From: Anatilimnocola floriformis
GTDB lineage: Bacteria; Planctomycetota; Planctomycetia; Pirellulales; Pirellulaceae
DNA: 64,000 nucleotides
Reading direction: 5' to 3'
Assembly (NCBI RefSeq): GCF_024256385.1
Contig: NZ_JAMLFW010000001.1
Span: 620,001 to 684,000 of the forward strand
In this document: positions 39,426 to 47,824 of the stretch, piece after piece
Numbering within the stretch: position 1 is the stretch's first letter
Layout of the letters: every line of letters begins with the position of its first letter
Notes under the pieces: model-generated
The model's database searches: none
Told to the model about the DNA's origin: nothing
Seen by the model: the letters and a program-made list of their open reading frames with translations, nothing else
Translations under genes and position numbers: made by a program

Positions 39426-41641
39426 GGCTGAGTTGCCGGAGCGGAATTGGAATTAGGCTGGGCGGCGGCGTCGCGCGGTTGCACGGGCAGAACAAAGCGA
39501 TACCAGATCCACTGTTGCTGCTGCAGTTCACCGGCGGGCACGTCTTGCAGTTGCAGCGCTGCGGCTGGCACTTCGGCCCGACCGATGAGAATCGCCCGAC
39601 TCAGCCGCAGGTGTTCGCTCAGATCGAGCTGCGGCTGATAGCGATGACTCATGCCGGTGTAGGTCGGGCCCTTCACGGCGTTGTGCAGCATCAGCATTTG
39701 CATGATCCGCGGCAGATCGGTGTCGTCCGATTTCCAGGGCGTCGATAGGTCTTTGGTATCGACGACGGTCCGCCGCGTGAGGCGCGATTCGAGATTGAGC
39801 GGTATGAGCGAGCTCGCTTTGATCTCTTGCTTTGGCTCCAGTTCGTCGATGCGATACAACCACTCGCCGCTGGTGACGTGGCATTCGGTGAGCTTCACCG
39901 GCAGCGGATTGACGATCGTTCCTTCGAGATGGCCGTACTGATTTGTCTCCAGTCGCGGCAGATCTTTGGCGATGTCGGTCTGGCTCCACCAACGGCCGGC
40001 GAGCGCTTTGGAACTGGCCGTGCGAATGGGCAAAGAATCGATAAGGGCCGTTTTTCCCGGCGGCGAAATTAAGTACGGATTCGTTGTATCGAGCGCGACC
40101 TGCGGCGAGGCGAGTCCCCCCAAACCACTGCCGGGAAGTCCCTGCCAATCAGCGACGCCGTCGATTTCCTTCCACGATTTATTCCGCTCGGCGACTTGCA
40201 ACGACATTTGCCAGGTGCGGCCCTGCGGCGAATACAAGTGCGACCAGAGCGTGCCGCGGACGATGCCTTGTGCGGCGTCGATGTCCACCAGTTCGACCTG
40301 ATTCACGCGCGTCGCAGTGCCGTGCGCGAGTTGACTCAGATACCAAGTTCCCGCGGCTACGCCGAGGCAAATGGCGGGGAACGTGAACCAGGTCACGGTC
40401 CGCGGCAGATTGAAATGTTGCAGGAAGAAAAAATCGACCGGGCCGATCAGCAGCAACAGCGCCACGGCCACCATCGCCACTGCGGTAAAGCTGACCACCG
40501 TCACGCCGGGAAAATGATCGAGCACGGCTCGCAACTGACCCGTCAGATCGTCGTAACCCAGGTGCGTGATCGAGCGGTTGCGTGCCGCCGCGAGGTTTTC
40601 CGGTTTGGGACTGCCGACTTGCAACAGCGGCATGAGAAACTTGGTGTGCCCCTTCCATTCGAGGAGCGTGGGATGGTCGAGCGCAATCGCGACGAATGTG
40701 ACTTCGCCAAAACCGTAGGCCTGGCGATAAGCAAGGGGCGGGTTGCCGCCTCCTTGTTGCACTTCGACGCGGCCGGTGAGTTCCGCGAGCTTCACCACCT
40801 GCGGTCGCCGTTCAGCCGCTGTGATATTCGGAAACTCGGCTTCACCGGCTTCTTTCAATTGACCGGTCGCGCGCAACGGATCGAGCCCCGCGAATTTGCC
40901 GGGAATGAGTTTCGCCCACGGCAGATCGGGCTGCAGCAATTCGGGTGCGCGTTCGCCGATCGAGATCAACAGCTTGCCGCCGAGGCGAACCCACTGATGC
41001 AATGTTTCGAGTTGCTGCGCGCTGAGCTCTTCAAAAATGCTCTTCTCGCCGACGAAGAGGACGACGCGCTCGACTCCTTCATATCCCCACACGCGATCGG
41101 GCAATTCGCGAACATTCTCCACAGCACCGACAACGTAAGCGACCTCAAGGGGCCGTTTGACGAGACCGGCGGCCACGGCCACACCCGGCGCGGGGCCGAT
41201 GGTGACGAGCAGCTCGCGCGTCGAGCGCTGCGGCTGCGGAACGTCGAGCCGAGTTGACCACTGCGGCGTTCCCTCGGTCGTCATCAGTTGCAGCTGCCAC
41301 AGCGATCGCTCCGGCCCGGCTTTGCCGTACAGCCGCACGGTCTTCTTTTCGCCCGGCCCGAGTTCCAGCTGCTCGTCGAGCTCGGCGGGAAAAATCACCG
41401 GCACGCCGTCGCCGTCTTCGGTCAGCAAACTCAGTCGGCCACTCGCGCCGGCTGATCCGGCTTTGACTTCGACCAAAATCTGCGTCCAGTAACCGGCTTT
41501 GTAGACACCGCCAAAACCGACCGTGGCCGATTCGACCTGCAGCGGTTCTTGAGCCCCCGCTGGTTCCATTGCGAGGACTGCCGCGCAGCACCCCACCCAC
41601 AGCATCAGCCAACGGCGGAAGTCGTACGCAACTGGGGGCAT
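39422..41641 (-). CDS. Large membrane protein coupled to ABC ATPase, GATase1-like region
   Basis: 739 residues. A signal-type helix (about 9-31), a large periplasmic part (32-375), two TM helices (about 380-402 and 413-434) and a second periplasmic domain (435-739). Residues about 185-260 ('VVLFVGEKSIFEELSAQQLETLHQWVRLGGKLLISIGE') resemble the GldG/DUF4350-like class-I amidotransferase fold in which a flexible surface loop senses ligands rather than catalysing. The C-terminal domain is beta-rich with 'GTIVNPLPVKLTECHV'. No family is firmly recognised. The ATGA overlap with the ATPase gene suggests an ABC-linked envelope function, like gliding-type GldA/GldG systems; that link is inference. 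Confidence 0.68.
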   Translation of the reverse strand: MPPVAYDFRRWLMLWVGCCAAVLAMEPAGAQEPLQVESATVGFGGVYKAGYWTQILVEVKAGSAGASGRLSLLTEDGDGVPVIFPAELDEQLELGPGEKKTVRLYGKAGPERSLWQLQLMTTEGTPQWSTRLDVPQPQRSTRELLVTIGPAPGVAVAAGLVKRPLEVAYVVGAVENVRELPDRVWGYEGVERVVLFVGEKSIFEELSAQQLETLHQWVRLGGKLLISIGERAPELLQPDLPWAKLIPGKFAGLDPLRATGQLKEAGEAEFPNITAAERRPQVVKLAELTGRVEVQQGGGNPPLAYRQAYGFGEVTFVAIALDHPTLLEWKGHTKFLMPLLQVGSPKPENLAAARNRSITHLGYDDLTGQLRAVLDHFPGVTVVSFTAVAMVAVALLLLIGPVDFFFLQHFNLPRTVTWFTFPAICLGVAAGTWYLSQLAHGTATRVNQVELVDIDAAQGIVRGTLWSHLYSPQGRTWQMSLQVAERNKSWKEIDGVADWQGLPGSGLGGLASPQVALDTTNPYLISPPGKTALIDSLPIRTASSKALAGRWWSQTDIAKDLPRLETNQYGHLEGTIVNPLPVKLTECHVTSGEWLYRIDELEPKQEIKASSLIPLNLESRLTRRTVVDTKDLSTPWKSDDTDLPRIMQMLMLHNAVKGPTYTGMSHRYQPQLDLSEHLRLSRAILIGRAEVPAAALQLQDVPAGELQQQQWIWYRFVLPVQPRDAAAQPNSNSAPATQP

Positions 41642-41732
41642 GCAGCCGAGGTAACAAGAGGAAAGTCGAAGGCCAAACGCGCAGATCGCAAGCCTTCCAG
41701 AATACCTCGCGACATCGACGCCGAGAATGGGC

Positions 41733-41748
41733 TGGCGAATTCAGCTAC
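41733..41748. repeat. Half-copy of the CTGAATTC palindrome element
   Basis: TGGCGAATTCAGCTAC (16 nt) matches one arm end of the element at 18241-18315. On the minus strand it reads GTAGCTGAATTCGCCA and its TAG is the stop codon of the membrane protein gene at 41745, so the element appears to supply that gene's terminus. Confidence 0.75.
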
Positions 41749-42275
41749 GAATGAGTCGCTGCAAACCGTTGCTTCACCGTATCGCGGCTCAGCACGATGA
41801 TGGTGAAGACCCCCAAAGCCGTGCCGAACGGCGCGTGCATGAGCAGCAGACAGCCGTTGATAAAGCAAAATAGATGACAGCGGCCTGTGATCAAAAACCA
41901 GCCCGTGAGAAACAGGCAAACGATCTGCACCAAAAAGATCGCCAGCACAATCAAGCCGATGACGAACACAAAACCGCCGAACGCCGCCATGCCGGCGCTC
42001 GCTTCGGCGCTATCTTGAACGGCAGCGCCCCCGACAAAGGCCAGGCCAATGCCGAAGTAGACAAACGGCACGCAGGCGCCAAGCGACGCCAGGCCAGCCA
42101 GCACAAAATACAAAATGCCGAGCAGCTGCAGCTGTTCGCCGTCCTGACGCCATTGTTCGGCGATCATCTCGCGTGGGTCACGCGGCGGATAATAGGGCTG
42201 ACCGCCGGTCGTCGGATACGACTCCGGATACTGCCCCGGTTTCGGCTCGGGTTTGAACTCTGGCTGATACGACAT
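41745..42275 (-). CDS. Small four-TM membrane protein
   Basis: 176 residues. A Pro/Tyr/Gln-rich cytosolic start ([18 protein letters not shown]) is followed by about four hydrophobic helices: '[26 protein letters not shown]', '[27 protein letters not shown]', '[28 protein letters not shown]'. The layout (short Pro-rich tail, [14 protein letters not shown]... with a late '[13 protein letters not shown]') recurs in many uncharacterised planctomycete membrane proteins. Function unknown. Its stop codon lies inside a half-copy of the CTGAATTC palindrome, so the very end may have been altered by that insertion. Divergent from the pyruvyl transferase gene. Confidence 0.72.
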   Translation of the reverse strand: MSYQPEFKPEPKPGQYPESYPTTGGQPYYPPRDPREMIAEQWRQDGEQLQLLGILYFVLAGLASLGACVPFVYFGIGLAFVGGAAVQDSAEASAGMAAFGGFVFVIGLIVLAIFLVQIVCLFLTGWFLITGRCHLFCFINGCLLLMHAPFGTALGVFTIIVLSRDTVKQRFAATHS

Positions 42276-42380
42276 GCGCGCACTTTCTCCACCGGCCTAT
42301 TCGCTGCGGCGAGTCGGGTCTTGGCGTGGTATCGTAATTCTACGAGAAAAACCGTTCCTCTCTATCGGCAACCGAAAACC

Positions 42381-43637
42381 ATGCAACGCCGCGACTTTCT
42401 CCTCTCTACCGCCGCTACTTTGGCCGCGGCACAATCGTCACAGCTGTTCGCCCAGGACAAGGAAATCCCAGAAAAAGACAAGCCGAAGAAGCAGCCGCAG
42501 ATCGTGCTGCGGTCTTCCTGGCAAACCGTGAACATCGGCGACATCGGCCACACGCCGGGCGTCCTCACGCTGCTGGAAAAATACTTTCCCGAAGCCGAAG
42601 TCCGCCTCTGGCCCAGCAGCATTGCCGATGGTGTGGAAGCGCTGCTGCTGAAGCGTTTTCCCACGCTCACGTTTGTCAAAACTCCCGCCGATGTGAAGCG
42701 CTGCTTCGACGAGTGCGACTTTTTGTTGCATGGCAGCGGCGCGTCGTTCGTCGCCCAAAAAGATGTTGCTCGCTGGCACACCGAAACCAAGAAGCCGTTC
42801 GGCATCTTCGGCATCACGCACAGCCCGGTCGTTAGCGACCAGGGAAAAGAACTACTGAACGCGGCGAAGTTTATTTACTTTCGCGACACCGTCTCGCTGG
42901 CCGCGGTGAAGAAAGCGGGCGTGACCGCGCCAGTGATGGAGTTCGGCCCCGATGGCGCGTTTGCCGTCGATCTGCGCAACGAAGCCGCAGCCGATAAGTT
43001 CCTCAAGGAGCACGAACTCGAGCGCGGCAAATTCATGTGCTGCATTCCACGCCTCCGCTGGACGCCGTATTGGCTGATCAAAAAGGATCGAGCCTTCGAC
43101 GACAAGAAACACGCTCGCAATGAGGAGATGAAGGAGCACGACCACGCCGCTCTTCGCGATGCGATTACGACGCTCGTCCGCGAGACCGATATGAAGGTCC
43201 TCCTGTGCCCCGAAGACATGACTCACATGGCCGTCGGCAAGGAAATGATTTTCGACAAGCTGCCCGCCGAGGTGCAGAATCGCGTCGTTTGGCGCGAAAA
43301 CTATTGGCTGACCGACGAAGCCCTCAGCACCTATCTGCGCAGCGCCGGCCTCTTCGGCAACGAGATGCACAGCCCCATCATGTGCATCGGCAACGGGGTG
43401 CCGGCCATCGTCTGCCGCTTCGACGAGCAAACCAGCAAAGGCCTGATGTGGCGCGACATCGGCCTCGGCGACTGGCTGTTCAACCACGACGAAGACGAAG
43501 CCCACAAAGGCCTCTCGGCCGCGGTTCTCGAGATCGCAAAGAACCCCGCCGCGGCCAAAGCGAAAGCTGAGAAAGCCGGGGCGCTGGTGAAAGAGAAACA
43601 GCGGGCGATGGTGGAGACGCTGAAGAAAGTCTTCTAG
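42381..43637 (+). CDS. Polysaccharide pyruvyl transferase family protein with Tat signal
   Basis: 418 residues from ATG 42381; the frame is open upstream but that part is antisense to the neighbouring membrane protein. A twin-arginine signal (R3-R4 in [18 protein letters not shown]) precedes a charged linker. The body matches the family: '[32 protein letters not shown]', '[14 protein letters not shown]', '[19 protein letters not shown]', '[21 protein letters not shown]', '[31 protein letters not shown]'. Known members add ketal pyruvate to cell-wall or exopolysaccharide sugars from cytosolic PEP. A Tat signal implies export, where PEP is absent. Either the activity is changed or the donor is different. 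Confidence 0.82.
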   Translation: MQRRDFLLSTAATLAAAQSSQLFAQDKEIPEKDKPKKQPQIVLRSSWQTVNIGDIGHTPGVLTLLEKYFPEAEVRLWPSSIADGVEALLLKRFPTLTFVKTPADVKRCFDECDFLLHGSGASFVAQKDVARWHTETKKPFGIFGITHSPVVSDQGKELLNAAKFIYFRDTVSLAAVKKAGVTAPVMEFGPDGAFAVDLRNEAAADKFLKEHELERGKFMCCIPRLRWTPYWLIKKDRAFDDKKHARNEEMKEHDHAALRDAITTLVRETDMKVLLCPEDMTHMAVGKEMIFDKLPAEVQNRVVWRENYWLTDEALSTYLRSAGLFGNEMHSPIMCIGNGVPAIVCRFDEQTSKGLMWRDIGLGDWLFNHDEDEAHKGLSAAVLEIAKNPAAAKAKAEKAGALVKEKQRAMVETLKKVF

Positions 43638-43653
43638 TCGAATTGTTCTTACT

Positions 43654-43820
43654 CCCCTCGCCCCGCCGCGGGGCGAGGGGTCGGGGGTGAGGGGTTGATG
43701 CGAGTTTGAAGTTAACTCCGTGTCAGAGTCGATTGGCAAACTGTAGATACGCTCGATGGCCGACTCGCTCTGCGGTTCACCCCTCACCCCCAGCCCCTCT
43801 CCCCGCGGCGGGGCGAGGGG
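43654..43820. repeat. C/G-rich inverted-repeat pair (third locus)
   Basis: A forward copy (43654-43695) and a reverse copy (43779-43820) are separated by 83 bp. Here each arm contains a fully symmetric CCCCTCGCCCCG-CCG-CGGGGCGAGGGG stem. The spacer is unlike those near 3.5-4.1 kb, so only the arms are shared. It fills the gap between the pyruvyl transferase and the next membrane protein gene. Confidence 0.85.
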
Positions 43821-43843
43821 AGCAAATGCAGTAGAGTGCCTGG

Positions 43844-44839
43844 ATGAAACCAAATGATCCAACGAGCTATCGAACGGCGCTAGCGGCGATTGCGGTTGTT
43901 CTCGGCTTTGCCGCGCTCAACTTTGCGGCGCGGGATCTGTTTGGCCATCACATCCACGGCTCGGTGCGATTTTTTGTGGATTTCGGCGGGGCCAGTTTGT
44001 CGTGGCTTAGCCTTTTCCAACCGTCCATTTTGGGACTACCATTCGCCGGATTGTGGTGGGGAGTTCTGGCAGCGCAGATCTTTTGCGTGGCGCTGTACGT
44101 GGCTTGTAGCTGCCAAAGTCCTGGACCGAGGTTGCTCTGCGGTTGGCTGGCTGGCCTGGCGCTGTTTGGCGGTTGGCTCGCGGGGGTGATTCGGGAAGAC
44201 ACACTGCATTCACTTCCCGAAGAGCTATACTTCGCGAGGTTATCGCTCCGAATCTATGTCTTTGCCTTCATCGTCGTCCTGTGCACGATGACGTTTACGT
44301 TGTGGCTGTTAGCGACTCGTCTGAACTTGCGATTGCAGCGTCAAACGGCTGAGCAAGCCGCCGACGAAACCATTCGCGTGCGGTGGTCGATCCTCGACTT
44401 GTTGTGGTTTACGACCATCATCGGCGCCACCGTCGCAATCTGTCGCAACTTGCCGGTAACTTTTGATTCGCGCGATCGAATAGGAATTTCCTCGCACGAT
44501 CAAGTTGTCCGCGCGGTGTTTGCGGTGATCGTGGCCTTTGTGGGATTGAACGTCGTGCTGCACCTTTTCATGCCAGCCAACTCGCGCCATACCACGCGGC
44601 GGCCGAGGAGTTTTGTCTGGTTGCTCGCGCTGCAGCTTCCCCTTTTCGGGCTCAGCCTGCTGATGCCCACCTGGGAAGATACGATGCTGATTGTGGCGCT
44701 GATTTTCGCTTTTAATTCGTTCGTTGCCACGATGACGCTGTTACTAATGTTGCTCCATGCGCTCGGGTGGCAGCTTACGCTCCAGCGCACGATTTGGCCT
44801 CTCCGTCGCGGCCTTCAAAAGGTAGAACCGCTCGCATGA
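43844..44839 (+). CDS. Multi-pass membrane protein of unknown function
   Basis: 331 residues with roughly eight hydrophobic helices (for example 'TALAAIAVVLGFAALNFAA', 'LLCGWLAGLALFGGWLAGVI', 'FAFIVVLCTMTFTLWLLAT', 'AVFAVIVAFVGLNVVLHLFM', 'MLIVALIFAFNSFVATMTLLLML'). No known motif seen. It starts 24 bp after the repeat pair and its TGA overlaps the coiled-coil gene by ATGA. No family recognised; role cannot be inferred. Confidence 0.7.
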   Translation: MKPNDPTSYRTALAAIAVVLGFAALNFAARDLFGHHIHGSVRFFVDFGGASLSWLSLFQPSILGLPFAGLWWGVLAAQIFCVALYVACSCQSPGPRLLCGWLAGLALFGGWLAGVIREDTLHSLPEELYFARLSLRIYVFAFIVVLCTMTFTLWLLATRLNLRLQRQTAEQAADETIRVRWSILDLLWFTTIIGATVAICRNLPVTFDSRDRIGISSHDQVVRAVFAVIVAFVGLNVVLHLFMPANSRHTTRRPRSFVWLLALQLPLFGLSLLMPTWEDTMLIVALIFAFNSFVATMTLLLMLLHALGWQLTLQRTIWPLRRGLQKVEPLA

Positions 44840-45069
44840 CGAATACCAATTTGGACGACCGTGTGGCTCAACTCGAAAAAATCGTCGCGACGCAGAGCGA
44901 GATGATTCTCAAGCTCGTGGAGATGGTGAATCACCTCGGAACGGAGTCGGCGGCGTTGGGCGAACGGCTTGAAAGGGTGCAGGTGGCAACGGGGGCGCAG
45001 CTGGAGAAGGTGGCCGGGATGCTGCAGCGTCTGGCGGGAGAATTTGGCGGCGAGGCGGAGGCGAATTGA
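44836..45069 (+). CDS. Small coiled-coil protein
   Basis: 77 residues from the ATG overlapping the previous stop. Nearly the whole chain shows heptad-like spacing: 'LDDRVAQLEKIVATQSEMILKL', 'VNHLGTESAALGERLERVQ' and 'QLEKVAGMLQRLAGEF', so a coiled coil is very likely. There is no signal or TM helix. Translation coupled to the membrane protein suggests that they interact, but nothing else identifies it. Confidence 0.65.
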   Translation: MTNTNLDDRVAQLEKIVATQSEMILKLVEMVNHLGTESAALGERLERVQVATGAQLEKVAGMLQRLAGEFGGEAEAN

Positions 45070-45444
45070 ATCGGTAGCCCTTGATTGCATGTGTTCAATT
45101 GTATATTATATGATTTGCAAAGCTGTGATCGCGACACCAACTTTCGAAAAGTTCTTCGAGAGGTGGTGCTAGGTCATTTCTTGGCGTGGTTGGCCGGTGG
45201 GGTGGTTGAAATCGTTGTCACTTGATTGGCAAGTCGTACGCTGGTTGTTATTAAGTGCTCAGCAGGCCGTTATAAAAGGGTTATAAAAGGTTATAGAGAG
45301 AGTGAGGTTATTTGTCGCAACTCGTAGATGACAAAGAGGATGCGATGAATTGAAAATGTGATAACCTGTTATATTTGGATCCCCTGAAGGCCGGGGAAAT
45401 CGAAGTTCATGCGTGGAGTTCGTTGAGAGAATTGAAGGCAGCTG
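45070..45444 (+). other. AT-rich leader region upstream of asnB
   Basis: A 375-bp gap with no credible gene, clearly more A/T-rich than its surroundings. It contains a run TATATTATATGATT near 45104, three GTTATA units in tandem at 45269-45299 and an ATAACCTGTTAT palindrome at 45361-45372. No clean -35/-10 pair at standard spacing can be assigned. The content suggests a regulated promoter for the asnB gene starting at 45445. Confidence 0.55.
45269..45372 (+). promoter_or_regulatory. Tandem GTTATAAAAGG repeats and ATAAC palindrome before asnB
   Basis: Two perfect 11-bp copies of GTTATAAAAGG (45269-45279 and 45280-45290) and a degenerate third (from 45290) are spaced by one DNA helix turn. GGTTAT recurs at 45306 and a palindrome ATAAC-CT-GTTAT lies at 45361-45372, about 75 bp before asnB. 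This arrangement is typical of a protein-binding site; the regulator is unknown. Confidence 0.45.
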
Positions 45445-47403
45445 ATGTGCGGCATTGCGGGAGGGATTTGGACTCGGCCGGAGCTCGCTATCGAGCCGGA
45501 CACTCTTGCGCGCATGACAACGGCGATCCGCCATCGTGGGCCTGATGATCAGGGGCTGTATCAAGAGAGCTATCGCTTGCGCCCGCCGTACGAAGCCCAG
45601 CCAGGGATCGCGCTCGGGCATCGGCGGTTGTCGATCATCGACGTGGCGTGCGGGCATCAGCCGCTGGCGAATGAGAATGACACTGTCTGGACGGTGTTCA
45701 ACGGTGAGATTTATAACTTCGCCGATCTGCGGCGGCGGCTCGAAGGGTCGGGGCATCGCTTTCGGACGAACAGCGACACCGAGACGATCGTCCATCTGTA
45801 TGAGGACGAAGGGCCGGCCTGCTTCGAGCACATGGCGGGGATGTTTTCGATCGCCATTTGGGACAGCGTGCGGCGGCGTCTCGTTCTCGGTCGCGATCGA
45901 CTCGGGAAGAAGCCGCTCGTCTATCGCGCGGAGCCCGGCCGGCTGATCTTTGCCAGTGAATTGAAGAGTCTGTTGCAAGTGCCCGGCGTGCCGCGCGACA
46001 TCGATCACTCGGCCATCGATGAGTATCTGACCTATCAATACGTGCCGCATCCGAACACAATTTTCAAGGGCTTTAAAAAACTGACGCCGGGGCACTTTCT
46101 CGTCTGGCAGGATGATGAAGTCACGATCAAGCCGTACTGGCAGCCTGATTTTTCCTGCGAGCAGCTGACGACCGAGCGGCAAGCCGTCGAGCGCGTGCGC
46201 GAGCTCTTAACCGATGCGGTGAAGACTCGGCTGCAGAGCGAAGTGCCGCTCGGGGCGTTTCTTTCCGGCGGTGTCGATTCGTCGCTGATCGTCGCGCTGA
46301 TGCAACAGCAGAGCAGCACGCCGGTGAAAACCTTCACCATCGGTTTTCCGGAGAAGGAATACGACGAGTCGGCCTATGCCGAACGCGTGGCGAAGCATTT
46401 GGGGACGGAGCATCAAACGCTGCGGGTCGATCCCGATGCGGTGAAGATCCTGCCGAAGCTCGCGTTTCATTACGACGAGCCGTTTGCCGATAGCAGCGCG
46501 GTGCCGACCTGGTATGTGTCGCAACTGACGCGCGAGCATGTAACCGTGGCGCTGAGTGGCGATGGCGGCGATGAACTCTTTGCGGGCTACTCGCGTTATC
46601 GCGCCGTTTCGCTTGGCGGTTGGTTCGATCGCTGGCCCATGTTCCGCAGTTTGTTTGGCGCGGGGCTGTGGCAGTTGCTGCCTGCATCAGGCCGGCAGAA
46701 ATCGAAGGTGCGGCAGTTCAAGCGGTTCTCGAGCAGTTTGAATTTGCCCGCCGAGCGCCGTTATCTCGATTGGATTTCGATTTTCAACGAAGGCCGCCGC
46801 GGCGAACTTTATAACGAGGATTTTGTCTCTCACTTGCCGAACTGCGATCCGGCCGGCTTCCTGCTGAGTGCCTGGAAACGGACGAAAGGCCGCGATCCGA
46901 TTTCGGCTGCTTCGCTGACCGATCTCGTGACATATTTGCCCTGCGACTTGATGACGAAAGTTGACATCGCCTCGATGGCGCATGGGCTCGAAGTGCGCGC
47001 GCCGTTTTTGGATCATCGACTGGTGGAATTCGCCGCGACGTTGCCGGTGAAGTTCAAATATCGGAAGCGGCGCGGCAAATATCTGCTGCAAAAAGCGTTC
47101 GGCCATTTGCTGCCGCGTGAAGTCTGGCAACGGCCGAAGATGGGCTTCGGTGTGCCTCTCGATCATTGGTTTCGGAACGAACTGAATCCGCTGTTGCGCG
47201 AAAGCTTGCTCGACGGCCAATGTGTGCAGCGGTGGTTCCGCCGCGAGGCTGTCGAGGAATTAATCAAGGCGCACGAAGCGCGGACGTTCGACCACAGTGC
47301 GCGGTTATGGGCGCTGCTGATGCTGGAGTTGTGGCTGAAGGAATGGGGGCAGGGAGCGCCGCGGGAGAGTGATGCCGTGCCGCAGTCTGTAGCGATGAAG
47401 TGA
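45445..47403 (+). CDS. asnB: Asparagine synthase (glutamine-hydrolyzing)
   Basis: 652 residues. The mature-type N-terminus MCGIAGG places the glutaminase Cys at position 2. The glutaminase half includes 'RHRGPDDQGLY', 'ALGHRRLSIID' and 'FNGEIYNF'. The synthetase half has the PP-loop 'FLSGGVDSSLIVALM' (around 274), 'TVALSGDGGDELFAGYSRY' and 'DLMTKVDIASMAHGLEVRAPFLD'. It makes asparagine from aspartate using glutamine nitrogen and ATP. Relatives of this size are common in exopolysaccharide loci, where they amidate other carboxylates; the pyruvyl transferase 2 kb away keeps that possibility open. It has its own AT-rich leader. Confidence 0.93.
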   Translation: MCGIAGGIWTRPELAIEPDTLARMTTAIRHRGPDDQGLYQESYRLRPPYEAQPGIALGHRRLSIIDVACGHQPLANENDTVWTVFNGEIYNFADLRRRLEGSGHRFRTNSDTETIVHLYEDEGPACFEHMAGMFSIAIWDSVRRRLVLGRDRLGKKPLVYRAEPGRLIFASELKSLLQVPGVPRDIDHSAIDEYLTYQYVPHPNTIFKGFKKLTPGHFLVWQDDEVTIKPYWQPDFSCEQLTTERQAVERVRELLTDAVKTRLQSEVPLGAFLSGGVDSSLIVALMQQQSSTPVKTFTIGFPEKEYDESAYAERVAKHLGTEHQTLRVDPDAVKILPKLAFHYDEPFADSSAVPTWYVSQLTREHVTVALSGDGGDELFAGYSRYRAVSLGGWFDRWPMFRSLFGAGLWQLLPASGRQKSKVRQFKRFSSSLNLPAERRYLDWISIFNEGRRGELYNEDFVSHLPNCDPAGFLLSAWKRTKGRDPISAASLTDLVTYLPCDLMTKVDIASMAHGLEVRAPFLDHRLVEFAATLPVKFKYRKRRGKYLLQKAFGHLLPREVWQRPKMGFGVPLDHWFRNELNPLLRESLLDGQCVQRWFRREAVEELIKAHEARTFDHSARLWALLMLELWLKEWGQGAPRESDAVPQSVAMK

Positions 47404-47450
47404 AATTTTGAATGTCGGAGTTTCTCTGCTACTCATTTTGATTTGCTTTT

Positions 47451-47583
47451 TTAGCCACCAGCTTTAGCTGGTGGTGCCTGATAGCGCGACGTTTCGGCTT
47501 TAGCCATTCTGCTGCCGTTTTTAAGAAATGGCTAAAGCCGGGGCATTTTCATTCGGCCACCACCAGCTAAAGCTGGTGGCTAA
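47451..47583. repeat. Nested inverted repeats (CCACCAGCTTTAGCTGGTGG type)
   Basis: Outer arms 47451-47476 and 47558-47583 are perfect 26-nt reverse complements, each internally palindromic around AGCTTTAGCT/AGCTAAAGCT. Inner arms CGGCTTTAGCCATT (47495-47508) and AATGGCTAAAGCCG (47527-47540) are also exact. The whole can fold as a long stem 48 bp after the asnB stop, so it may end that transcript, and it looks like a dispersed element. Confidence 0.85.
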
Positions 47584-47719
47584 GAAATTCAGAAACAGGT
47601 AACAGGAGCAAGCAAGTGATTCGAATGGGCACGACTTCGGACAAGAGTGTCGGGCTTTCTGGGCGCTGCGAGACCTCTTCAGGTGGCAGGCAATTCCGAC
47701 TAGAATCGACTTCTCTCCC

Positions 47720-47759
47720 GGGTAATCCCGCCAACGATCCAGGGTAATCCCGCCAACGA
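47720..47759 (+). promoter_or_regulatory. Two 18-bp direct repeats upstream of glgC
   Basis: GGGTAATCCCGCCAACGA occurs exactly at 47720-47737 and 47742-47759, a 22-bp period (about two helix turns). Each copy contains the near-palindrome GGGTAATCCC. The pair ends 65 bp before the glgC ATG, a good position for an operator. Confidence 0.5.
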
Positions 47760-47824
47760 ATCGGCATTCCGTTTGCAACTCCCTGCGTGCCAGCAACTGC
47801 AGCACTCAGGCGAAGGACCAGGAC

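Larger units (their letters stand above)
47404..47824 (+). other. Gap between asnB and glgC: nested hairpin and direct repeats
   Basis: 421 bp without a gene. The left part holds the nested CCACCAGCT inverted repeats (47451-47583). The right part contains two 18-bp direct repeats (47720-47737 and 47742-47759) that sit about 65-105 bp before the glgC start. I see no other structure; a promoter for glgC is presumably in the right part. Confidence 0.6.

Noticed and set aside
45350-45375. Sigma-70 promoter TTGAAA/TATATT before asnB
   Set aside because: Spacing is about 14 bp rather than 16-18 bp, so I did not call it as a promoter.
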